DNA of 64,000 nucleotides. It comes from HyVt-443 sp964544655 (GTDB lineage Bacteria > Pseudomonadota > Gammaproteobacteria > Chromatiales > Chromatiaceae). The notes beneath the pieces were generated by a model. It ran no database searches. It was not told the DNA's origin and worked only from the letters and a program-made list of their open reading frames with translations. Positions 25,866-33,824 of this stretch are shown here, in pieces (the first letter of the stretch is position 1; each line of letters opens with the position of its first letter). The position numbers were made by a program, and so were the translations under genes. The DNA is taken from contig CAZJCM010000009.1 in the NCBI GenBank assembly GCA_964544655.1, positions 1 to 64,000 on the forward strand, read 5' to 3'.

Positions 25866-26012
25866 TAGGCTGGTGTCTGTCCAGAAACGATGTATAGGCT
25901 TAATTCGCGGCCAGAGGCCGCTCCCACAATAATCCATACAAAATCAGTCAATTGTGGGAGCGGCCTCTGGCCGCGAAGAAAAAAGCACCGTTTCTGGACA
26001 GACACTAGGCTG
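25866..26012. mobile_element. 133-bp MITE-like element with 17-bp TIRs and 7-bp target duplication
   Basis: Perfect terminal inverted repeats GTGTCTGTCCAGAAACG occupy 25873-25889 and 25989-26005. Both are flanked directly by TAGGCTG (25866-25872 and 26006-26012), the pattern of a target-site duplication. Nested inside is a second perfect inverted repeat of 27 bp (25904-25930 and 25951-25977) with a 20-base loop, whose arms carry GGGAGCGGCCTCTGGCCGCG. There is no coding capacity, so movement would need a transposase from elsewhere. It lies 115 bp upstream of yajQ. Confidence 0.85.
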
Positions 26013-26127
26013 TTAAGGCAAAGCGTCTGGAACCTCGGTCATCGGCCCTTTTATGCTACCCTTCCTCCCTACTTTTTTCCCAAGCGCCCAGCTGGGATCA
26101 ACCCCATTGACCAAGGGAGGACTTTCC

Positions 26128-26610
26128 ATGCCATCATTCGATATCGTTTCCGAGGTGGATCTGCAGGAGGTGCGCAATGCCGTCGATCAGGCCAACCGTG
26201 AGGTGGGCACCCGGTTCGATTTCAAGGGCGTGAACGCGCAGTTCGAATTGAGCGGGGCGGAAATCACCCTGCGTGCGGAACAGGAGTTCCAATTACAGCA
26301 GATGATGGATATTCTGCGCCAGAAACTGGTCAAACGAAAAATCGATGTTGCCAGTATGGATATCAAGGAGCCGGAAACCAGCCTCAACGCCGCCCGCCAG
26401 CAGGTCACCATTCGCCAGGGTATCGATACCGATACGGCGAAAAAAATGGTGAAGGCGATCAAGGCCGCCAAGCTTAAGGTGCAGGCCCAGATCCAGGGTG
26501 AGCAGGTCCGGGTGACCGGCAAGAAACGCGATGATCTGCAGCAGGTGATCGCCATGTTGCGGGAGTCGGACTACGGTCTGCCCCTGCAGTTCACTAATTT
26601 TCGAGATTGA
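26128..26610 (+). CDS. yajQ: YajQ family nucleotide-binding protein
   Basis: A 160-residue cytoplasmic protein of the YajQ/UPF0234 family, starting MPSFDIVSEVDLQEVRNAVDQA and containing RYDFKG-like TRFDFKG and the C-terminal KKRDDLQQVIAMLRESDYGLPLQFTNFRD. Family members bind nucleotides; a Xanthomonas member binds cyclic di-GMP and acts as an effector, which would fit the three cyclic-di-GMP enzymes in this window, though that link is inference. AAGGGAGGACTTTCC precedes the ATG. dsbC follows after three bases, so they are probably co-transcribed. Confidence 0.94.
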   Translation: MPSFDIVSEVDLQEVRNAVDQANREVGTRFDFKGVNAQFELSGAEITLRAEQEFQLQQMMDILRQKLVKRKIDVASMDIKEPETSLNAARQQVTIRQGIDTDTAKKMVKAIKAAKLKVQAQIQGEQVRVTGKKRDDLQQVIAMLRESDYGLPLQFTNFRD

Positions 26611-26613
26611 TCG

Positions 26614-27363
26614 ATGATGCTTTATAACAAACCGGCTTGTTTGCGCCTGGCGCTGTTTTTCTTCTCCGCCCTGTTGACGGTTTCGGCCTTTGCCGCAGGC
26701 GACAAGGGGGTGGATCAGGTACGGCAGAGTCTGCAACGGCAGTTGCCCGGCCTCACCGTGGGGGAGATCAACACGACCCCCGTGCCAGGGCTGTATGAGG
26801 TGGCTGTCGGGCAGAAGATCGTCTATGTGACGGCTGATGGACGCTATTTGCTGCAAGGGGTGCTGATCGATCTGCAGCAGCAGAAGAATCTGACCAAGCC
26901 GCGGCTCGATGCCATCAAGGCGAAGGCGGTGGCTGCCCTCGATGAGCAGCAGATGGTGATCTTCGGACCGAAGGATGCCAAGCACACCATTACCGTGTTC
27001 ACCGATATCGATTGTGGCTATTGCCGCAAGCTCCACAGTGAGATCAATGACTATATCGACAAGGATATCCGGGTGCGTTATCTGTTCTATCCCCGCGCCG
27101 GTGTTGGCAGCAGTTCATACGACAAGGCGGTGTCGGTCTGGTGCGCCGATGACCGCAAGGCGGCGATGACCCGGGCCAAAGCGGGCAAGCCGATTGAGAA
27201 GCGGACCTGCGACAACCCGGTCAAACAGGATATGGCCCTGGGACAACAGATGGGGGTGACCGGTACACCGGCCATCGTGCTGAACAGCGGCAGGATGATC
27301 CCTGGTTATGTGCCGGCGGAGCGTCTGTTGCCTATTCTGCAGTCCGAAGAGGCGGCCCAGTGA
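26614..27363 (+). CDS. dsbC: Thiol:disulfide interchange protein DsbC
   Basis: A 249-residue periplasmic disulfide isomerase. A signal peptide covers about residues 1-28 (LALFFFSALLTVSAFAA). The N-terminal dimerisation domain (about 30-85) is followed by a thioredoxin fold with active site DCGYCRKLH and cis-proline in VTGTPAIVLNSG. The second cysteine pair (VWCADD and RTCDNP) matches the structural disulfide of DsbC. It would be kept reduced by DsbD, not seen here. It is immediately downstream of yajQ and converges on a DUF1841 gene. Confidence 0.93.
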   Translation: MMLYNKPACLRLALFFFSALLTVSAFAAGDKGVDQVRQSLQRQLPGLTVGEINTTPVPGLYEVAVGQKIVYVTADGRYLLQGVLIDLQQQKNLTKPRLDAIKAKAVAALDEQQMVIFGPKDAKHTITVFTDIDCGYCRKLHSEINDYIDKDIRVRYLFYPRAGVGSSSYDKAVSVWCADDRKAAMTRAKAGKPIEKRTCDNPVKQDMALGQQMGVTGTPAIVLNSGRMIPGYVPAERLLPILQSEEAAQ

Positions 27364-27373
27364 CGCTATAAAG

Positions 27374-27799
27374 TCAGATCAAGGATCTGATGCACGCCAG
27401 GTAGGCCGTTTCGTCCGGCGTCGTGCCGGCACGCTGTGCCTCCCACAGCATGCGGCCAAGGCACTCCATCATTTGGTGTTCGGCCTCGTGCGCGTCCCCC
27501 GTCTTGCTGCAGAGACGTCGGTACAATTCACTGATTCCGGCCGGTCGGTCACTACTGACCTGTTCCTTCAGGCCGATATGCATCCCCAGGTGGAGAAATG
27601 GGTTGGTGTGGCCCTGCTCGGGGGTGAAGTCACGCGCCAGGGCCGCGTCCGGATCCTCGATCAACGGGTGATATTCCGGGTGTTGCCGGACGATGCCGGC
27701 GATCAGTTGCTCCAGGGGCTCCAGAGGTAATCCTTCCTGCTGCTTGCGCCATGCCTCGGTGAAGACCCGGCGCATGGCGGTGCGGTCGTTGCCAAACAT
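27374..27799 (-). CDS. DUF1841 family protein
   Basis: A 141-residue soluble protein of unknown function, DUF1841 type, recognised by MFGNDRTAMRRVFTEAWRK, HPEYHPLIED and GHTNPFLHLGMHIGLKEQ. Several conserved histidines (HPEYH, HTNPFLHLGMH) suggest metal binding, but this is inference. Its start shares one base with the nth stop (TAATG), making it the last gene of the rnf-nth unit. Confidence 0.85.
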   Translation of the reverse strand: MFGNDRTAMRRVFTEAWRKQQEGLPLEPLEQLIAGIVRQHPEYHPLIEDPDAALARDFTPEQGHTNPFLHLGMHIGLKEQVSSDRPAGISELYRRLCSKTGDAHEAEHQMMECLGRMLWEAQRAGTTPDETAYLACIRSLI

Positions 27800-28434
27800 T
27801 AATCGTTACTCTTCTCTTTATATTCGCACAGATCCTCGATGATGCAGGAGCCGCAGCGGGGTTTACGGGCCAGGCAGGTGTAGCGTCCATGCAGGATCAG
27901 CCAATGGTGGGCATCCTGCAAAAACTCTTTCGGAATGTGGCGTAGCAGCTTTTTTTCTACCTCCAATACCGTCTTGCCGGGGGCGATACGGGTGCGGTTG
28001 GCGACCCGGAAGATGTGGGTGTCCACCGCCATGGTCGGGTGGCCGAAGGCGGTATTCAGCACCACATTGGCGGTCTTGCGGCCGACGCCGGGCAGGGCCT
28101 CCAGTGCCTTCCGGTCTTCCGGCACCTGACCCTGGTGCTGTTGCAGCAGGATAGCGCAGGTCTTGATGATATTGGCTGCCTTGCTGTTGTACAGGCCGAT
28201 GGTGCGGATGTACCGCTTCAATCCCTCTTCACCAAGGGCGAGAATGGCAGCGGGTGTGTTGGCCACCGGGAACAGCTTCGCCGTGGCCTTGTTGACCCCC
28301 TTGTCGGTTGCCTGCGCGGAGAGAATCACCGCGATCAGCAACTCGAACGGCGTACTGTAGTTCAGCTCGGTGGTGGGGTTGGGATCCGCTGCCCGCAGGC
28401 GCTCGAATATCTCCCGGCGTTTTGCCTGATTCAT
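27799..28434 (-). CDS. nth: Endonuclease III
   Basis: A 211-residue DNA glycosylase/AP lyase that removes oxidised pyrimidines, the usual E. coli size. The helix-hairpin-helix LPGVGRKTANVVLN contains the catalytic lysine and VDTHIFRVANR the catalytic aspartate. The C-terminal [4Fe-4S] cluster motif C-x6-C-x2-C-x5-C is CLARKPRCGSCIIEDLC. It follows rnfE by 48 bases, the same rnfE-nth order as in E. coli, and is coupled to the DUF1841 gene downstream. Confidence 0.96.
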   Translation of the reverse strand: MNQAKRREIFERLRAADPNPTTELNYSTPFELLIAVILSAQATDKGVNKATAKLFPVANTPAAILALGEEGLKRYIRTIGLYNSKAANIIKTCAILLQQHQGQVPEDRKALEALPGVGRKTANVVLNTAFGHPTMAVDTHIFRVANRTRIAPGKTVLEVEKKLLRHIPKEFLQDAHHWLILHGRYTCLARKPRCGSCIIEDLCEYKEKSND

Positions 28435-28482
28435 CCGGCCTGCCCTGTCAGCTCAGCGTGGCAGCGGGGTGTCTTGCTTTCA

Positions 28483-29181
28483 TCATCCAGCTGCTGGCTC
28501 GGGATTCGAGTCGGCCGCGGGAAGAGGCTTCTGTGTCCTGCTCGCCAGCCGTTTGTCGATGATGTTCTTGAGTGCGATAAGAAAGCCCAGGCCCAGGAAG
28601 GCGCCGGGGGGGAGGATCGCCAGCAACATGCCTTGGTATCCCTCGCCCAGGGTCATGGTCAGGTCCGCGGCAGCCGGGCCAAACATCAGGTCGGCCTGAG
28701 AGAAGAGGGTGCCGAGGCCGATCAGTTCGCGCAGACCGCCCAGGGTGGTCAGGACCAGGGTGAAGCCGATACCCATGGCCAGGCCATCGACGATGGAGCG
28801 GCTGAGGCTGTTCTTGGAGGCAAAGGCCTCTGCCCGGCCGATGATGGCGCAGTTGGTGACGATCAGGGGAATGAAGATGCCGAGGATCTTGTACAGCTCA
28901 TGGAACCAGGCATTCATGCTCAGCTCCACTGCGGTGACGAAGGAGGCGATGACGATCACGAACACTGGCAGCCGCACCTCCGGCCGCACCCAGTTGCGGA
29001 TCAGGGAGACGGTTGCGTTGGAGAGGGTCAGGACCACTGCCGTGGCGATGCCCAGCCCCAGGCCGTTGACGGCGCTGTTGGTTACCGCCAGCAGGGGGCA
29101 GAGGCCGAGCAGGGCCACCAGGGCCTGGTTATTGCTCCACAGGCCGTCTTTGATCAGTCTGCCGTAACCTTCCTCATTCAT
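28483..29181 (-). CDS. rnfE: Rnf electron transport complex subunit E
   Basis: A 232-residue inner-membrane subunit with six predicted transmembrane helices, homologous to RsxE. It contains NNQALVALLGLCPLLAVTNSAVNGLG and PLIVTNCAIIGRAEAFASKN, whose TNCAI cysteine helps hold an inter-membrane iron-sulfur cluster with RnfA. Start MNEEGYGRLIKDG at 29181 overlaps rnfG by eight bases; the longer frame to 29238 lies within rnfG. The C-terminal tail is polar and proline-rich. Confidence 0.95.
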   Translation of the reverse strand: MNEEGYGRLIKDGLWSNNQALVALLGLCPLLAVTNSAVNGLGLGIATAVVLTLSNATVSLIRNWVRPEVRLPVFVIVIASFVTAVELSMNAWFHELYKILGIFIPLIVTNCAIIGRAEAFASKNSLSRSIVDGLAMGIGFTLVLTTLGGLRELIGLGTLFSQADLMFGPAAADLTMTLGEGYQGMLLAILPPGAFLGLGFLIALKNIIDKRLASRTQKPLPAADSNPEPAAG

Positions 29182-29818
29182 GCTGCTTCTCCGGGGTTGA
29201 CGGCTGGGATTTGGCGAACAGTTCCCGGCCATGATCACGAAACCAGAGCAGGGTGTTCTTCACCGCCTTGACGATGGAACGGGGGGTGATGGTGGCGCCG
29301 GTGAACTGATCGAAGTAACCACCATCCCGCTTCACCTTCCAATGGGCCAGATCGGGGTTCTGCAGGGACTTTCCGTTGAAGCTGTAGATCCAGTCGGATT
29401 TGCGCTCCTCCACCTGATCACCCAGTCCCGGTGTCTCTTTGTGTGAGACCACCCGCACCCCGCCCAGGGTGCCGTCCACGTTGATTGCCACCAGCAGTTT
29501 TATCGGACCGCTGTAGCCATCGGGCACTGTTGGGGTGAAGACGGCGGCCACCGGCCGGCCCCCTTTGCGGGCCAGGTAGACCAGGGTGTCCGGGGCACCC
29601 ATGCTGTCCTGGGCGTGGATGGTCACCGTGTCGGTCAGGATGTCGTTGTCGATGCGTTCTGCCGGGATCAGGGCGTGCAGCTGCTGCAACAGCGCATCCC
29701 GCTCGTTCTGGGCGATGCGGTCAGCGGTTTGTTGATAGGTGAAGGCGACCAATCCACTGCCGGCGATGGCGAACAGGGTGAGAATCAGGCCGGCGATGGC
29801 GATTGACTGCTTATTCAT
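29174..29818 (-). CDS. rnfG: Rnf electron transport complex subunit G (FMN-binding)
   Basis: A 214-residue subunit with one N-terminal membrane anchor and a periplasmic FMN-binding domain. The covalent flavin site is the threonine in DQFTGATITPRSIV. KETPGLGDQVEE is the other conserved family block. Flavin attachment needs ApbE, which is not in this window. The start MNKQSIAIAG at 29818 is preceded by GGGGGTCACGGG and overlaps rnfD by eight bases. Confidence 0.95.
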   Translation of the reverse strand: MNKQSIAIAGLILTLFAIAGSGLVAFTYQQTADRIAQNERDALLQQLHALIPAERIDNDILTDTVTIHAQDSMGAPDTLVYLARKGGRPVAAVFTPTVPDGYSGPIKLLVAINVDGTLGGVRVVSHKETPGLGDQVEERKSDWIYSFNGKSLQNPDLAHWKVKRDGGYFDQFTGATITPRSIVKAVKNTLLWFRDHGRELFAKSQPSTPEKQHE

Positions 29819-30860
29819 CCCGTGACCCCCCATGTCCGAACACCCGGGGCTGGGTGTAGTAGTCGATGGTCGGAGCGGCCAGGTTCAGCAGCAGCACGGC
29901 GAAGGCGACGGCGTCCGGGTAGCCGCCCCAGCTGCGGATGATGTAGACCAGGATGCCGATCAGGGCGCCGTAGATCAGCTGGCCGCGGGGAGTGGTGCTG
30001 GCGGTGACCGGGTCGGTGGCGATGAAGAAGGCACCGAGGATGGCGCCGCCGCTGAACAGATGAAACAGGCCGAAGGGGTGGGTCTCCGGGTCGAGAAAAT
30101 TGAACAACATGGCGGTCACCAGCAGCCCGCCCAGCATGGCCACCGGTATGCGCCAGGTGATCACCCGCTTATACAGCAGCAGCAGGCCGCCGAGCAGAAA
30201 CCAGTTGCCGACCCACTCCCAACCGCGGCCGCCGAAATCTCCCCATAACGGGCTCTGGCGGATTTCACTGACCATCTTGTTCATGTCCAGTTGGGTGCGC
30301 ATGGCGTCCAATGGGGTGGCGGCCGTTATGGCATCCCAGTTGAGCCCGGACGGCAGCTGGCCGCCGAAGATCAGGGCCAGGCTCTGGAGGAAGTCCATCG
30401 GGTGCTCATTGAGCATGATCGGCGGCAGCCAGCTGGTCATATCCACCGGATAGGAGATCAGCAGCAGCACATACGCCGCCATGGCCGGATTGAACGGGTT
30501 GTAACCGAGGCCGCCGTAGAGTTGCTTCACCACCACGATGGCGAAGAAGATGCCAATCAGGGTGATCCACCAGGGCAGCAGGGGCGGGATGGCGAGGGCG
30601 AACAGCAGGGCGGTGACCACTGCGCTGAGATCACCGATGGCCGGTTTGATGGGACGGCCGCGCAGCCATAGCACCGCGGCCTCGGCGGCGACAGCGGCCA
30701 GGCTGGCGAGAAGCATGTGGATCAGTACGCCCCAGCCAAAGTACCAGGTCAGGGCGATGGCACCCGGGATCAGGGCGATGATCACCCACAGCATGTCGTG
30801 GGTGACACTGTTCGGATGTGGGGTATGGGGCGAAGTGATGGTGGGGAAACGCATGCTCAT
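29811..30860 (-). CDS. rnfD: Rnf electron transport complex subunit D
   Basis: A 349-residue polytopic membrane subunit, the probable ion-translocating core, with about nine to ten helices. It shows the family blocks GDLSAVVTALLFALAIPP, GGLGYNPFNPAMAAYVLLL and the flavinylation threonine in DAITAATPLDAM. FHLFSGGAILGAFFIATDPVT is conserved near the C-terminus. It overlaps rnfC (four bases) and rnfG. Confidence 0.95.
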   Translation of the reverse strand: MSMRFPTITSPHTPHPNSVTHDMLWVIIALIPGAIALTWYFGWGVLIHMLLASLAAVAAEAAVLWLRGRPIKPAIGDLSAVVTALLFALAIPPLLPWWITLIGIFFAIVVVKQLYGGLGYNPFNPAMAAYVLLLISYPVDMTSWLPPIMLNEHPMDFLQSLALIFGGQLPSGLNWDAITAATPLDAMRTQLDMNKMVSEIRQSPLWGDFGGRGWEWVGNWFLLGGLLLLYKRVITWRIPVAMLGGLLVTAMLFNFLDPETHPFGLFHLFSGGAILGAFFIATDPVTASTTPRGQLIYGALIGILVYIIRSWGGYPDAVAFAVLLLNLAAPTIDYYTQPRVFGHGGSRDE

Positions 30861-32578
30861 CCGTCCTGCGGTTGCTCGGCCGCCGTCGTTGCATCGGCCT
30901 TGTCAGGGGTTGGGGTTCCCTTTCTACGCGCTTCTGCCTGGTCGATCTGTTTCTGTTGTGCCGGGGTCAGACGTTCGGTATTCTCCGGCTTGACCCCTTC
31001 CTTGGCCAATTGCGCCTTCTTTTCTGCGGCCCGCTTGATGGCTGCCTCGATGGCGGCCTTTTTCGGATCCTCTCCATCGCCCCCCTTGGCCGACGGTTTT
31101 TTTGCCAGGGCTGCCTTTTTCTTTTTCAGCCGCGCCTTCTTTTCCGCCTCCAGTCGGGCCAGCCGGGCCATCTTCGCCTCATGGCGCTGGCGGGCATGGT
31201 CTGCCTTCTTGCGCTCACGCTCCTGGTCCCAGCTCTCGTTCTTGGCGAATCGGTAATATTGCACCAGCGGGATGTGTGAGGGACAGACGTGTGAGCAGCA
31301 GCCGCACTCGATGCAGTCGAACAGGTTGTACTCCTGCACCTTCTCCAGGTCCTTGGCCCGTGCATACCAGTACATCTGCTGCGGCAGGAGTTGTACCGGA
31401 CACACCTCGGCACAGCGGCCGCAGCGGATGCAGGGGCGGGCAGGACCGGGATCCGGCGCCTCGTTCGCGCTGACCGCAAGCAGGCAGTTGACCGCCTTGC
31501 TCACCGGGATCTCATCCGTTGCCACGGTGAAGCCCATCATCGGGCCGCCGATGATCAATTCCCGTACCGACGGGGTATAGCCGCCGGCCTGCTCGATCAG
31601 CTCGCTGGCGGGGGTGCCGATCAGCACCTGCAGGTTGCGTGGCTGCCGGATGCCCTCCCCGGTCAAAGTGAGATAGCGGGAAATCAGGGGGATGCCGTCG
31701 AGCACGGCGTCGGCCACCGCGGCTGCAGTGCCCACGTTGTGGCAGACGATACCCACGTGGGCCGGGATGCCGCCGGAGGGGACCTCCTGACCGGTGAGTA
31801 CCCGGATCAGCTGTTTCTCCCCGCCGCTGGGGTAGAGGGTGGGGATGCTGACCAACTCGGTTCCGGCCTGGGCGCTCTTTTCGACAGCCTGGCTCATCGC
31901 CTCGATCGCCTCGGGTTTGTTGTCCTCGATGCCGATCAGGCATTGCTCCACGCCCAGCAGATGGCGCAGGATGCCGATGCCCTGGAGAATGCGGTCGGCC
32001 TGCTCCCGCATCAGCATGTCGTCACAGGTGATGTAGGGTTCGCATTCGGCGCCGTTGATGATCAGGGTATGGATCTTTTTTCCGGGTGCCGGGTTGAGCT
32101 TTACCCCGGTAGGGAAGGCGGCACCGCCCATGCCGACGATTCCGGCGTCGCGGATGCGGGTCAACAGCTCTTCGGCTGAATAGCGTGTGTAATCGGTCAG
32201 CGGTGGGGGCAACTCGGCCCAACGCTCCTCCCCGTCGGTCTCGATCACGATGCAATCGTCCGGTAGGCCGGAGGGGTGCGGCACCGGCTGTTCCTCGATC
32301 GCCACTACGGTCCCGGAAGTGGGTGCATGGATGGGGGCGCTGACCACACCGCTGGCGGCAGCGATCATCTGTCCCTTCAGCACCTTGTCACCCACCGTCA
32401 CCAGGGGATGGGCCTTGGCCCCGATGTGCTGCTGCAGCGGCAGGATCAGCCGTTTTGGCAGGTGGGCGGTAGCCACCGGCTGGCCGGTGGACTGGGCCTT
32501 GTTGTCGGGCAGGTGCAGGCCTCCATGGAAGCGGTGCAGCCGGCGTTGGCTGGATTGGGCGGTTGACGGATAGTGCAT
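30857..32578 (-). CDS. rnfC: Rnf electron transport complex subunit C
   Basis: A 573-residue peripheral subunit that binds NADH and FMN and faces the cytoplasm. The N-terminal biotinyl-like and NuoF-like parts show GMGGAAFPTGVKLNP and INGAECEPYITCDD. Two [4Fe-4S] motifs are CIRCGRCAEVCP and CIECGCCSHVCP (about residues 375-425). A long Lys/Ala/Glu-rich tail from about 450 to the end (AEKKARLKKKKAALAKK) is predicted helical and disordered; such tails vary in length in proteobacterial RnfC. It lies between rnfB (12-base gap) and rnfD (4-base overlap). Confidence 0.95.
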   Translation of the reverse strand: MHYPSTAQSSQRRLHRFHGGLHLPDNKAQSTGQPVATAHLPKRLILPLQQHIGAKAHPLVTVGDKVLKGQMIAAASGVVSAPIHAPTSGTVVAIEEQPVPHPSGLPDDCIVIETDGEERWAELPPPLTDYTRYSAEELLTRIRDAGIVGMGGAAFPTGVKLNPAPGKKIHTLIINGAECEPYITCDDMLMREQADRILQGIGILRHLLGVEQCLIGIEDNKPEAIEAMSQAVEKSAQAGTELVSIPTLYPSGGEKQLIRVLTGQEVPSGGIPAHVGIVCHNVGTAAAVADAVLDGIPLISRYLTLTGEGIRQPRNLQVLIGTPASELIEQAGGYTPSVRELIIGGPMMGFTVATDEIPVSKAVNCLLAVSANEAPDPGPARPCIRCGRCAEVCPVQLLPQQMYWYARAKDLEKVQEYNLFDCIECGCCSHVCPSHIPLVQYYRFAKNESWDQERERKKADHARQRHEAKMARLARLEAEKKARLKKKKAALAKKPSAKGGDGEDPKKAAIEAAIKRAAEKKAQLAKEGVKPENTERLTPAQQKQIDQAEARRKGTPTPDKADATTAAEQPQDG

Positions 32579-32590
32579 GGTGCGTTTGCC

Positions 32591-33163
32591 CTATGCGGCC
32601 TCTGGGGTGGTGGTCTGTTCCATTGCCGGCTCGCTGGCCGGGTAGGGCCATTTCCAGTTGCCGGGTTCGGCCTTTATCGGTTCCATGTGGATGCACTCCA
32701 CCGGGCAAGGGGGAACGCACAGTTCGCAGCCGGTGCATTCGCTGGCGATTACCGTGTGCATCTGTTTCGCTGCACCGACGATGGCATCCACCGGACAGGC
32801 CTGGATGCAGAGAGTACAGCCGATGCACTGTTGTTCATCGATCACAGCTACGGCAGGCGGCTTTTCCTCAGCAGCCTCGCCTTCCAGCGGTACCGGGTCA
32901 CGGCCCAGCAGGTCGGCCAGCGCCAGCATGGTGCTTTCGCCGCCGGGGGCGCAGAGGTTGATCTCCGTCTGGCCATCCGCAATGGCCTCAGCGTAGGGGC
33001 GGCAGCCGGGATAACCGCACTGGCCGCACTGGCTCTGGGGTAACAGGGCATCGATCTTGTCGGCGATCGGGTCGCCTTCTACGCGGAAGCGGATGGCAGC
33101 GTAACCCAGCAGCAGGCCAAAGGCGAGGGCCAGGGCGGCGATGGCGAGGATGGCGGTCAGCAT
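32591..33163 (-). CDS. rnfB: Rnf electron transport complex subunit B
   Basis: A 190-residue ferredoxin-like subunit with an N-terminal membrane anchor (AILAIAALALAFGLLLGYAAI). Next is an Fe-S domain with CGQCGYPGCRPYAEAIA and a downstream cysteine (NLCAPGG), then two ferredoxin motifs CIGCTLCIQACPVDAI and CTGCELCVPPCPVECI. It is the likely entry point for ferredoxin electrons. It starts one base after the rnfA stop. Confidence 0.95.
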   Translation of the reverse strand: MLTAILAIAALALAFGLLLGYAAIRFRVEGDPIADKIDALLPQSQCGQCGYPGCRPYAEAIADGQTEINLCAPGGESTMLALADLLGRDPVPLEGEAAEEKPPAVAVIDEQQCIGCTLCIQACPVDAIVGAAKQMHTVIASECTGCELCVPPCPVECIHMEPIKAEPGNWKWPYPASEPAMEQTTTPEAA

Positions 33164-33164
33164 G

Positions 33165-33746
33165 TCAGCTGGACACCAGACCGGCGAAGCCCATGAAGGC
33201 CATGGACATCAGGCCTGCGGTGATTAGGGCGATGGCGTTGCCCTGGAACGGCTGCGGCACGTCGGCCACCGTCACCCGCTCGCGCACCGCGGCGAACAGC
33301 ACCAGGACCATGGAAAAGCCGGCGGCGGCGCCGAATCCATACAGGGCCGACTCGATGAAGCCGTGATCCTCCTGCACATTGAGCAGGGCCACGCCGAGCA
33401 CTGCGCAGTTGGTGGTGATCAAGGGCAGGAAGATGCCCAGCACCTGGTACAACACCGGGCTGGTCTTGTGCATCACCATTTCGGTGAACTGCACCACCAC
33501 GGCGATCACCAGGATGAAAGCGATGGTGCGCAGGTATCCCAGTCCCAGCGGGAGCAGCAGGTATTCGTTGACCAGGTAGCTGCTGATGGCGGAAAGGGTG
33601 AGGACGAAGGTGGTGGCCAGCCCCATCCCGACCGCCGTTTCCAGCTTGCGCGAGACGCCCATGAAGGGACAGATGCCCAGGAATTTTACCAGGACGAAGT
33701 TGTTGACCAGTACGGTGCTGATCAATATCAGGGCGTATTCTTTCAT
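33165..33746 (-). CDS. rnfA: Rnf electron transport complex subunit A
   Basis: A 193-residue membrane subunit with six helices, first gene of rnfABCDGE-nth. Family blocks are VNNFVLVKFLGICPFMGVSRKLETA and PLITTNCAVLGVALLN; the TNC cysteine and the ICPF cysteine are the inter-membrane cluster ligands shared with RnfE. The complex couples ferredoxin:NAD redox exchange to an ion gradient, or in reverse supplies reduced ferredoxin. An FNR-like box lies about 60 bases upstream. Confidence 0.96.
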   Translation of the reverse strand: MKEYALILISTVLVNNFVLVKFLGICPFMGVSRKLETAVGMGLATTFVLTLSAISSYLVNEYLLLPLGLGYLRTIAFILVIAVVVQFTEMVMHKTSPVLYQVLGIFLPLITTNCAVLGVALLNVQEDHGFIESALYGFGAAAGFSMVLVLFAAVRERVTVADVPQPFQGNAIALITAGLMSMAFMGFAGLVSS

Positions 33747-33769
33747 TTCATCTCTGAATCGGATCGATT

Positions 33770-33820
33770 GCAGGGCAATCTATCCCGCTTGACCCATTCG
33801 TTGTCCATGATAAACATCAA
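33770..33820 (-). promoter_or_regulatory. FNR-like box and -10 element upstream of rnfA
   Basis: On the minus strand TTGAT-GTTT-ATCAT (33820-33807) matches nine of ten bases of the FNR consensus. TAGATT at 33782-33777 could be the -10 hexamer, giving a start near 33770 and placing the box at about -43, a class II activator position. The box begins four bases downstream of the metG stop. Confidence 0.65.
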
Positions 33821-33824
33821 GCGG

